Program-made: the position numbers and the translations under genes
Assembly: GCF_002414845.1 (NCBI RefSeq)
Contig: NZ_DIAX01000010.1
Location: forward strand, 4,364-11,427
Direction of reading: 5' to 3'
Length of the DNA stretch: 7,064 nt
Source of the DNA: Gordonia sp. UBA5067
GTDB lineage: Bacteria > Actinomycetota > Actinomycetes > Mycobacteriales > Mycobacteriaceae
The notes under the pieces: model-generated
Told to the model about the DNA's origin: nothing
The model's database searches: none
The model's input: only the letters and a program-made list of their open reading frames with translations
In this document: in pieces, positions 1-6,959 of the stretch
Layout: every line of letters starts with the position of its first letter
How positions within the stretch are numbered: position 1 is the first letter of the stretch

Positions 1-25
1 GCTCTACCGACTGAGCTAAGGCGGC
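1..25 (-). tRNA. tRNA 5' end (partial; isotype not determinable)
   Basis: Read on the minus strand, these 25 bases form the first third of a tRNA that runs off the left edge. They give a 7-base acceptor strand (GCCGCCT), TA at positions 8-9, the D-stem GCTC paired with GAGC, and the D-loop AGTCGGTA with its conserved GG. The 5' end of the mature tRNA is therefore base 25. The anticodon lies outside the window, so the isotype cannot be read. Thr and Lys tRNAs of actinobacteria often begin in a similar way, but that is only a guess from memory. A promoter of the expected shape sits just upstream, at 47-75. Confidence 0.85.
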
Positions 26-46
26 GTGCTGCGGGCAGCGAGAACG

Positions 47-75
47 AGTGTATCGGCAAACCCGAAGCTGGCCAA
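47..75 (-). promoter_or_regulatory. Probable tRNA promoter
   Basis: On the minus strand a -35-like TTGGCC (75-70) is followed by a 17-base spacer and a -10 box TACACT (52-47), which fits TANNNT. Transcription would start near base 40 and give a leader of about 15 bases before the tRNA 5' end at 25. That is normal for a tRNA gene. The lipase stop lies about 30 bases further upstream, so the tRNA can be expressed independently. Confidence 0.6.
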
Positions 76-87
76 AACCGCAACGCA

Positions 88-105
88 TCGGCGAGTAGGT
101 GCCGA
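88..105 (-). terminator. Weak hairpin after the lipase stop
   Basis: There is a 5-bp perfect inverted repeat, TCGGC and GCCGA, with an 8-base loop immediately after the lipase stop codon. It has no adjacent U-tract; a TTTT lies about 14 bases further on. It may mark the 3' end of the malic enzyme-lipase transcript, but the stem is short and could be chance in GC-rich DNA. Confidence 0.25.
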
Positions 106-106
106 C

Positions 107-943
107 TCACTGCCCGAACTCGGCGCCACCGCACGGCACTCGGGTCCGGCGCGCCGGATCGAGGGCGTTGCGAACGAGCGCGCCGACCGTCGGCGAGAAT
201 GCCATGCCCAAGTGGCCGACTCGCGACTGCGGGCACACGTCCTGTACGACGATGTTGGTCACATTGGCGGCCGGTGGCATGAGCGTCACCGGGTACGGCG
301 TGGACACCTCGTCGAAGCGGGTCGCGAGGTTCACGTATGCGACGCCGGGCTGTCGTGGCCCCCAGTAGTTCTGGCCGGGCGCGCGGGCGGGCAGTCGATC
401 GGTGATCGCACCGATCCGGCTGGTGCCCCGACTCGGCGACGAGACCCCGACGATCGTGCCCACCCGCGGCGTCCGTAGTTGGGCGACGAGCTGGGCGATC
501 GACCCGCCCTGCGAATGGCCGACAAAATCAGCCTTCTGGGCACCGGTCACGGCGAGGACGCGATCGAGGAATGCCGCGACCTGCCGCGCCGAGCGGTCCT
601 TGTTGCCGACACCTCCGGTGTTGCCGCTCCAACTGGTCTGGCCGTAGGTCAGGCTGAATACGCAAAATCCCGCGTTGGCGAGCGTGGGGGCGAGATAGCC
701 GAGGTTGGCAGCCTGGTTCATCGCCGTCCCGTGCAGCAGGATCACCGGGTCACGATCGGTGTGGCGGCAGTGCCATCGGTTCGATCCCGGTGGAGAATTC
801 TGCGCCGATTGCAGGTAGCCGGCGGCGATGGCCGCTGGGACATCGGTCGCGACGGGGAACGGTGCGGCGACCGCGTGAGCTGCCGACAGGGTCGCACAAA
901 CCGCTGCGGCGCCGATCGTCGCCGTCAAGGTGGTGATTCGCAT
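107..943 (-). CDS. Secreted lipase/esterase, class-2 alpha/beta hydrolase
   Basis: This is a 278-residue exported serine hydrolase that probably cleaves ester bonds of acylglycerols or other lipids outside the membrane. From the ATG at 943 it opens with a hydrophobic Ala/Thr-rich signal peptide of about 26 residues, with likely cleavage near AHAVAA. The mature part shows the oxyanion-hole segment LLHGT (His71-Gly72), the nucleophile elbow GHSQG (Ser144), a TRFDEV segment whose Asp211 is the likely acid, and GHLGM with the likely catalytic His244. Spacing and motifs match the bacterial Lipase_2 family, as does the secreted format of about 280 residues. Four cysteines in the mature chain (59, 94, 237, 271) could form disulfides. 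An in-frame GTG at 964 would add seven residues; neither start has a clear ribosome site, and I prefer the ATG because it gives a cleaner signal peptide. It follows the malic enzyme by 40 bases (19 from the GTG), so co-transcription is likely. The natural substrate is unknown. Confidence 0.9.
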   Translation of the reverse strand: MRITTLTATIGAAAVCATLSAAHAVAAPFPVATDVPAAIAAGYLQSAQNSPPGSNRWHCRHTDRDPVILLHGTAMNQAANLGYLAPTLANAGFCVFSLTYGQTSWSGNTGGVGNKDRSARQVAAFLDRVLAVTGAQKADFVGHSQGGSIAQLVAQLRTPRVGTIVGVSSPSRGTSRIGAITDRLPARAPGQNYWGPRQPGVAYVNLATRFDEVSTPYPVTLMPPAANVTNIVVQDVCPQSRVGHLGMAFSPTVGALVRNALDPARRTRVPCGGAEFGQ

Positions 944-983
944 GGCAACATTGTGCCGCGTCACCCGGAGTGGCTAGGCGAGA

Positions 984-2168
<1,185 letters not shown>

Positions 2169-2173
2169 GATGG

Positions 2174-2178
2174 TCCTT
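2174..2178 (-). promoter_or_regulatory. Ribosome binding site deciding the malic enzyme start
   Basis: AAGGA on the minus strand ends five bases before the in-frame GTG at 2168. The alternative ATG at 2144 is preceded only by a weaker GGACGAA, and the TTG at 2198 has no purine-rich element. The site favours the GTG start, although the ATG remains possible. Confidence 0.5.
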
Positions 2179-2395
2179 ACCGAGCGTTCGTTCGTCAATT
2201 GGCAATGGGTGTCGGTCTAAGCAGAAAGTGCCTTGGGTTCCCGCGCGTCGGGGCGCGCACACGACGGTGGGTGCGACTGGCCGGTGGCTGGGGCTGCGGG
2301 TGGGCTGCCAGGCACCGATGTTTGCCTGCGACGGCATCGTGCGCCGCCTGGTAGACATCGGAGTAAATTCTGCCAGTCACCCGGGCCGCTAGGCA

Positions 2396-2428
2396 ACCGG
2401 GCGTGACACAGACGCGATCTCGCCCGGT
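2396..2428 (-). terminator. GC-rich hairpin after the M15 peptidase gene
   Basis: This is a perfect 8-bp inverted repeat, ACCGGGCG and CGCCCGGT, with a 17-base loop that can form an inner AGA/TCT pairing. It lies about five bases past the peptidase stop codon, where a terminator would be expected. There is no U-tract, which is common for actinobacterial terminators. It would separate the peptidase transcript from the malic enzyme-lipase unit. Confidence 0.45.
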
Positions 2429-2433
2429 GCAGG

Positions 2434-2892
2434 TCAGTGATGCGCGGCGTCTGGTCGCATCCGCGGACACGGAGTTGGCGCCACCTCGAAATGCCACCAC
2501 TCGTTCGCATAAGTGCGGCAGAGTCCCCAGCGGGGGCCGGTACGGGCCAGCCACTGCGCACCGGCAAGCGGCCCGACGTCGATGGCCCGCCCCGTCACAT
2601 GGCTCGACTCGCCGGGCGGCAGAACCCACCGTCGTGCGACCGCCGGGCTGCCGTAGGTGCGGATCCCCTCGCGCCACATCTGGTCCTGCTCTGCCCAGGA
2701 CCGCTTGCCCGAGGTGATCCACAGTGCAACGCCCTCGCGCTGCGCGTGTGACCTGGCGTTCTGGAACGCGGCCGTAAGTTGAGGGGTCAACCCGCCCGTT
2801 GGCGCGGGTGCGGCGTCCGCCGCCGCGGCGGCGGGTACGGCCAGCGCGGTGACTGTGGCCAGCACTGCGGCGGTTGATCGGCGGGACGGCAT
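2434..2892 (-). CDS. Small secreted M15-family D,D-peptidase (VanY/carboxypeptidase-like)
   Basis: This 152-residue exported zinc peptidase probably cuts D-Ala-containing cross-links or stem peptides of peptidoglycan. Residues 1-27 are a signal peptide: a twin-Arg start, an Ala/Val/Leu core, and cleavage near AAADA. The catalytic domain carries both family signatures: SSHVTGRAIDVG with zinc ligands His98 and Asp105, and EWWHFE with catalytic Glu131 and zinc ligand His134. Cys125 and Cys142 are spaced to form a disulfide near the active site. The ATG at 2892 is well fixed by a GAGGAGA ribosome site five bases upstream and by the signal peptide. The frame is open much further upstream to 3180, but that part overlaps the divergent MFS gene and reads as shadow. 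The protein is little more than the minimal M15 core, with no added wall-binding domain. It is divergent from the MFS gene, with a 124-base shared promoter region. Whether it is a carboxypeptidase or an endopeptidase cannot be told from sequence. Confidence 0.9.
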   Translation of the reverse strand: MPSRRSTAAVLATVTALAVPAAAAADAAPAPTGGLTPQLTAAFQNARSHAQREGVALWITSGKRSWAEQDQMWREGIRTYGSPAVARRWVLPPGESSHVTGRAIDVGPLAGAQWLARTGPRWGLCRTYANEWWHFEVAPTPCPRMRPDAAHH

Positions 2893-2953
2893 GGGTTCTC
2901 CTCGGTGCAGGCACGCTCGGCGAAACTCCGGGGCACCCCCGGCGGATTGTTCG

Positions 2954-2959
2954 AATCTA
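2954..2959 (-). promoter_or_regulatory. Candidate -10 box for the M15 peptidase
   Basis: TAGATT on the minus strand fits TANNNT. It would place the transcript start near 2947 and give a leader of about 55 bases containing the strong ribosome site. A GTGACA at 2985-2980 is a possible -35, but the 20-base spacer is long and the same bases overlap the -35 candidate of the divergent MFS gene. Confidence 0.35.
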
Positions 2960-2977
2960 GCGCGCCCCCCAAGACGA

Positions 2978-3008
2978 TTGTCACCGGTGGCCTTCGGCTC
3001 GATACGAT
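2978..3008 (+). promoter_or_regulatory. Candidate promoter of the MFS gene
   Basis: TTGTCA (2978-2983) and TACGAT (3003-3008) are separated by 19 bases. The -10 ends eight bases before the GTG start at 3017, so transcription could begin at or within two bases of the start codon and the message would have almost no leader. A GGGA at 3009-3012 is a poor ribosome site at this spacing. Confidence 0.45.
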
Positions 3009-3016
3009 GGGAAGCT

Positions 3017-4261
3017 GTGACCACCACGACCACCCCGCCCCAGCGCAGGGCAGCACTGGCCGCATCCGCCTGGGTTCCCGTGGGCGGTGCGGTGTTTGTC
3101 AGTGCCTGGGGGGGGAACCAGTTCACCCCCCTGCTAGTCATGTACAAGCAGCACGGGTTATCACACGTGGTGGTCGACACCCTGCTGTTCGTCTATGTAT
3201 TCGGCATTGTCCCAGCCTTGCTGATCGGTGGCCCGGCCTCCGACCGGTGGGGGCGGCGCCCCCTAATGCTGCCGGCCCCGATCCTCGCCGGCCTGGGCTC
3301 GGTCGCGCTCGCGCTCGGGGCTGATTCGGTGACGTTGCTATCGATCGGACGCCTGCTCAGTGGTGTCGCACTGGGTTTGGCGATGGCAGTCGGCGGCAGC
3401 TGGGTGGCCGAATTGTCCAGCGCCGCCGGCGCGCCCATCGGTGTCGGGGCCCGCCGCGCGACGATGTGCTTGACCGCCGGCTTCGGGGTCGGGGCCGCGG
3501 TGGCCGGCGCGCTTGCGCAGTGGGGACCCTGGCCGACAGTCACGCCGTACGTCGTCACCGTGGCGTTGTCGGCGGTCTCGGCGGTGAGTCTGCGGCACGT
3601 GCCCGAGACCCGGGTCCGCAACACATCCGGCCCGAAGGCGAGCCTGCTCACGGATTTGCGCATCCCGTCGGTGTTCACGCGGCGATTCCTTCTCGTCGTC
3701 GCTCCGGTCGCCCCCTGGGTTTTCGGTGCGTGCGCGATCGCGTACGCGATCCTGCCGGACCTGCTCAGCGGGCACACCACGATGCCGATCGCGCTGGCCG
3801 CCGCGTGCTGCCTCCTTGGTTTGACCGCCGGATTCGGCATCCAGTCGGTCGGCCGGCGGATCGATGCGCCGGGCAGCGTGCGCGGCCTGGTCGTGGCGCT
3901 GGTGGTGCTGATACCCGGGCTCCTGATGGCGATTGCCGCCGCCGTCACGCACAGCATTCCAGTCGGCCTGCTGGCCGCCGCCATCCTCGGCTGCGGCTAC
4001 GGGATGGCGCTCATCGGCGGGCTACTCGAAGTGCAGCGCATCGCCGGACCCGACGACCTCGGCGGTCTCACGGCGGTCTTCTATGCGCTGACCTACATCG
4101 GGTTCGGCTCACCGGCGCTGCTGTCGTGGCTGATCGAGCGATTCCCGTCGTTGAACTACCGCGAATTCTTCCTCGTCGGCCTGTTGATGGTCGGTGTGTG
4201 CCTGGTGGTGGTGCTCATCGGTGGCCGGCTCAGCGGTGGCCGCGGCACCGACAGTCCGTAG
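3017..4261 (+). CDS. MFS transporter, substrate unknown
   Basis: This integral membrane transporter of 414 residues is of normal size for the 12-helix major facilitator superfamily. After a short Thr-rich N-terminus the first helix leads into AWGGNQFTPLL. Helix 2 (about 52-72) is followed by the MFS signature loop GGPASDRWGRR (71-81), which has the conserved Asp and basic residues between helices 2 and 3. A central cytoplasmic loop with NTSGPKAS divides the halves, and further hydrophobic stretches run to the C-terminus. The frame is open upstream to 2849, but that stretch overlaps the peptidase gene, so I start at the GTG at 3017. A run of eight G at 3108-3115 lies within the conserved AWGGNQ and keeps the frame. 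galE begins 10 bases after the stop, so the two are likely co-transcribed. That neighbourhood hints at a sugar or envelope-related substrate, but nothing in the sequence fixes import, export or substrate. Confidence 0.88.
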   Translation: MTTTTTPPQRRAALAASAWVPVGGAVFVSAWGGNQFTPLLVMYKQHGLSHVVVDTLLFVYVFGIVPALLIGGPASDRWGRRPLMLPAPILAGLGSVALALGADSVTLLSIGRLLSGVALGLAMAVGGSWVAELSSAAGAPIGVGARRATMCLTAGFGVGAAVAGALAQWGPWPTVTPYVVTVALSAVSAVSLRHVPETRVRNTSGPKASLLTDLRIPSVFTRRFLLVVAPVAPWVFGACAIAYAILPDLLSGHTTMPIALAAACCLLGLTAGFGIQSVGRRIDAPGSVRGLVVALVVLIPGLLMAIAAAVTHSIPVGLLAAAILGCGYGMALIGGLLEVQRIAGPDDLGGLTAVFYALTYIGFGSPALLSWLIERFPSLNYREFFLVGLLMVGVCLVVVLIGGRLSGGRGTDSP

Positions 4262-4264
4262 ACT
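4259..4264 (+). promoter_or_regulatory. Candidate -10 box for leaderless galE transcription
   Basis: TAGACT overlaps the stop codon of the MFS gene and lies seven bases before the galE ATG. No Shine-Dalgarno sequence exists in the 10-base gap. This is the arrangement typical of leaderless actinobacterial messages that start at the A of ATG. No clear -35 is visible. It could supplement read-through from the MFS promoter. Confidence 0.45.
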
Positions 4265-4271
4265 GCCCACC

Positions 4272-5288
4272 ATGCGTGTACTCCTCACCGGCGGGGCCGG
4301 ATACATCGGTGCGCACACCGTCGTCGAGCTGATCGCCGCCGGGCACGAGGCAGTGATCTTCGATGACTTCTCCTGCTCGAGCCCGGTGGCCATTGAACGG
4401 ATCAACGAGATCACCGGCACCCAGGTGTGCAATCGGACGATCGACGTGACCGATGCCGAGGCGGTGCGCGCGGGCATCGACGAGACCGGACCGTTCGACG
4501 CGATCATCCACCTCGCAGCGCGCAAGGCGATCGGCGAATCGGTGAGTCTCCCGCTGGAGTACTACGAGAACAATGTCGGCTCGACGATCGTGATGCTCGC
4601 TGCCATGCGCGAGCATGGGATCAGCACCTTCCTCTTCTCTGGTACCGGCACGGTGTACACGCACCAGGAGGACCTCCCCTTTGTGGAGACCTCTCGCACT
4701 GGGCTGGCCTTACCCAACCCGTACAGCAAGTCCAAGCGGATCTGCGAAGAGATCATGGCTGACTTCGCCCGCACCGGCCCGGACAGGCGGCTGATCGGGT
4801 TGCGCTACTTCAACCCGATCGGTGCACACGAGAGCGGCCTAATCGGCGAGGACCCGCAGGGCATTCCCAACAATTTGATGCCCATTGTGGCGCGTGTGGC
4901 CGCCGGAATCCTGCCGCAGGTGAGTATCTTCGGTCGCGACTATGACACGGTGGACGGGACCGCCCTGCGCGACTACATCCACGTCGTCGACCTCGCCCGC
5001 GGTCACCTCGCCGCCATTGAGCACGCCGAGCGCGGCATGCACTTCTACAACTTGGGCACCGGCCAGCCGTCGAGTGTGCTGGAGTTGATCGCCGCGTTTG
5101 AGGAGGCGTCGGGGCGACAGATCACCGTCGTCGACGCGCCGCGCCGCGCCGGCGACGCGCAGGCCACTTACTGTCTGCCAGACAAGGCACACGTCAAGCT
5201 CGCCTGGCGGGCCGAGTTCGGCATCGGCCGGGCGTGCGGCGATTATTGGCGCTGGCAGCAGCAGAACCCGGAGGGGTACCGGTCCTAA
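4272..5288 (+). CDS. galE: UDP-glucose 4-epimerase
   Basis: This cytosolic NAD+-bound epimerase interconverts UDP-glucose and UDP-galactose; in mycolic-acid actinomycetes UDP-galactose feeds galactofuranose for cell-wall galactan. At 338 residues it has the same length as the E. coli enzyme and aligns along its whole length. Visible features are the Rossmann motif GGAGYIG (7-13), KAIGESV, FSGTGTVY with Thr125 in place of the usual catalytic Ser, the pair Tyr151 and Lys155 in YSKSK, the substrate-binding RYFNPIGAH and EDPQGIPNNLMP, RDYIHV, and a C-terminal W-x-W plus NPEGY. At the position of E. coli Tyr299 there is Thr299, so UDP-N-acetyl sugars may also fit. The ATG at 4272 is fixed by the Rossmann start; there is no ribosome site, but a -10-like TAGACT lies seven bases upstream. 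It is 10 bases downstream of the MFS gene and convergent with rmlB. A related 4-epimerase specificity such as UDP-GlcNAc/GalNAc cannot be excluded. Confidence 0.95.
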   Translation: MRVLLTGGAGYIGAHTVVELIAAGHEAVIFDDFSCSSPVAIERINEITGTQVCNRTIDVTDAEAVRAGIDETGPFDAIIHLAARKAIGESVSLPLEYYENNVGSTIVMLAAMREHGISTFLFSGTGTVYTHQEDLPFVETSRTGLALPNPYSKSKRICEEIMADFARTGPDRRLIGLRYFNPIGAHESGLIGEDPQGIPNNLMPIVARVAAGILPQVSIFGRDYDTVDGTALRDYIHVVDLARGHLAAIEHAERGMHFYNLGTGQPSSVLELIAAFEEASGRQITVVDAPRRAGDAQATYCLPDKAHVKLAWRAEFGIGRACGDYWRWQQQNPEGYRS

Positions 5289-5298
5289 GAGTTCGGAT

Positions 5299-5364
5299 CG
5301 GGTGCCCACTCGGCGGGGTTGGGGTGCCCACTCGGCGGGGTTCGGGTGCCCACCCGGCGGGGCA
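5299..5364. repeat. Three tandem copies of a 22-base repeat
   Basis: Three head-to-tail copies lie at 5299-5320, 5321-5342 and 5343-5364 with an exact 22-base period. Copies 1 and 2 share GGGTGCCCACTCGGCGGGG followed by TT and differ only in the first base. Copy 3 has ACCCGG instead of ACTCGG and ends in CA. The array fills almost the whole 81-base gap between the convergent galE and rmlB genes. I see no spacer-repeat alternation, so it is not a CRISPR. Confidence 0.9.
5347..5364. terminator. Hairpin in the third repeat copy, between convergent genes
   Basis: TGCCC (5347-5351) and GGGCA (5360-5364) form a perfect 5-bp stem with an 8-base loop. The changes that distinguish copy 3 create the last two pairs; copies 1 and 2 cannot form it fully. 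It lies five bases past the rmlB stop and could act on either strand for the convergent pair. There is no U-tract. Confidence 0.35.
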
Positions 5365-5369
5365 GGGCG

Positions 5370-6419
<1,050 letters not shown>

Positions 6420-6528
6420 GTGGCCGAGGTCAAAACCGGGGGCGTGGGCAGTTGCTGGGCATGTGGCTGCGAGCCGTCGGGGGATCGACTTGTGAAATCA
6501 TCGGAACCTTGTGCCGGGGGCCGCAATA

Positions 6529-6551
6529 GGGGGATGGCCGCTGACGCCCCC
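6529..6551 (-). terminator. Possible terminator after the small secreted gene
   Basis: GGGGG (6529-6533) and CCCCC (6547-6551) form a 5-bp all-GC stem with a 13-base loop, about 20 bases past the TAA at 6575-6573. It has no U-tract. The CCCCC arm is also part of a longer 8-bp inverted repeat with 6591-6598, so more than one fold is possible. Confidence 0.25.
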
Positions 6552-6572
6552 ACGGGAGGTCTACGCCGTGCG

Positions 6573-6649
6573 TTAGTCGCCCCACTTGAGCGTGGGGGTG
6601 ACCATATGGGCGCTACCGTTGGTTACGTTGCCCCACACGATGGGGGTAT
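6573..6649 (-). other. Out-of-frame coding continuation of the small secreted protein
   Basis: Shifting the reading frame of the small secreted gene by one base near the G-runs at 6650-6657 gives DTPIVWGNVTNG, then SAHMVTPTLKWGD and a TAA stop at 6575-6573. This stretch uses mostly codons ending in G or C and has few rare codons, unlike the in-frame tail it overlaps. No good independent start lies in front of it. I infer that it is the original C-terminus of the gene starting at 6804, giving a corrected protein of 76 residues. Confidence 0.5.
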
Positions 6650-6804
6650 CCCCTCCCTGATAGGTCGCTGCCGGTGAGTGCGACCTGGGGCACCGCGGCA
6701 GTCGCGGGGGAGATACTGAGGATGGTGGCGCTGGCGGCGATCACCGATGCCGCCAGCGTCGCGGCGATCCGGCGGGGTCCCGCGCGGTAGGCCGATTCAT
6801 ACAT
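6613..6804 (-). CDS. Small secreted protein, probably frameshifted; function unknown
   Basis: As it stands the frame encodes 63 residues. The ATG at 6804 has a good ribosome site (AAAGG, seven-base spacing). Residues 1-37 are a clear signal peptide: a basic stretch with RAGPRR, a hydrophobic Ala/Ile/Leu core, and a cleavage site at SPATA-A. The exported part starts AVPQVALTGSDLS. After about residue 49, at TCA GGG AGG GGA, codon use worsens (AGG, GGA, CGT, CAA), while the frame one base over becomes strongly GC3-biased until a stop at 6573. The window from start to that second stop is 232 bases, one more than a multiple of three, as expected for a single-base shift. The gene lies between divergent rmlB and rmlA and is transcribed towards rmlB. 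I recognise no family. It may be a small envelope protein, a decaying remnant, or intact with a sequencing error in the G-run. Confidence 0.5.
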   Translation of the reverse strand: MYESAYRAGPRRIAATLAASVIAASATILSISPATAAVPQVALTGSDLSGRGYPHRVGQRNQR

Positions 6805-6880
6805 GGTGGTGCCTTTCGATGCGGGCGGCGGGCCGCGTTGGCGACCAGGAACAGTCTTCGCCTCCGCCGCCAGGGTGGCG

Positions 6881-6898
6881 CGAGTACTGGACTACTCG
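6881..6898. promoter_or_regulatory. Operator-like inverted repeat
   Basis: CGAGTA (6881-6886) and TACTCG (6893-6898) are perfect 6-bp arms around CTGGAC. The repeat lies in the divergent intergenic region, 77 bases before the small secreted gene and 61 bases before rmlA. Position and symmetry fit a regulator binding site, but I recognise no regulator consensus. Confidence 0.35.
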
Positions 6899-6947
6899 AA
6901 TCCGAGCGCCATCGTCCACCGGCGACACACCACCACTGCTGGGCCGA

Positions 6948-6953
6948 TAGCCT
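6948..6953 (+). promoter_or_regulatory. Candidate -10 box for leaderless rmlA transcription
   Basis: TAGCCT fits TANNNT and ends six bases before the ATG at 6960, so transcription would start at the A of the start codon. The GGGG between them is only two bases from the ATG, too close to work as a Shine-Dalgarno. No clear -35 is seen. Confidence 0.5.
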
Positions 6954-6959
6954 GGGGCA

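Larger units (their letters stand above)
2169..2433. other. Non-coding gap upstream of the malic enzyme
   Basis: This gap of about 265 bases lies between the M15 peptidase stop and the malic enzyme start, both on the minus strand. I see no convincing gene in it. It holds a GC-rich hairpin just after the peptidase stop (2396-2428), an inverted repeat CAGGCA-N8-TGCCTG (2309-2328), and a small GCGCG-N6-CGCGC hairpin (2243-2258). I could not find a convincing -35/-10 pair for the malic enzyme. The minus-strand text is rich in CCA and CCC steps between about 2265 and 2312. Confidence 0.5.

Noticed and set aside
2849..3016. Upstream extension of the MFS frame
   Set aside because: It overlaps the peptidase signal-peptide coding region, is rich in Arg and Pro, and has no membrane character. 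The promoter-like elements lie inside it.
3108..3115. Run of eight G in the MFS gene as a possible frameshift
   Set aside because: The frame reads AWGGNQF through the run and continues with normal helices on both sides, so no shift is indicated.
2893..3180. Upstream extension of the M15 peptidase frame
   Set aside because: It overlaps the divergent MFS gene. The ATG at 2892 has a strong ribosome site and begins a typical signal peptide.
3193..3984. 263-codon minus-strand open frame antisense to the MFS gene
   Set aside because: Its composition is Ala/Thr/Pro/Arg-rich with no domain, and the plus strand clearly encodes a membrane protein with the MFS signature.
5299..5364. CRISPR array
   Set aside because: The repeats are directly adjacent with no unique spacers, and no cas genes are present.
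6420..6677. 85-codon plus-strand frame starting with GTG between rmlB and rmlA
   Set aside because: It has no ribosome site, rare codons and low-complexity Gly/Arg composition, and is antisense to the better-supported secreted gene.
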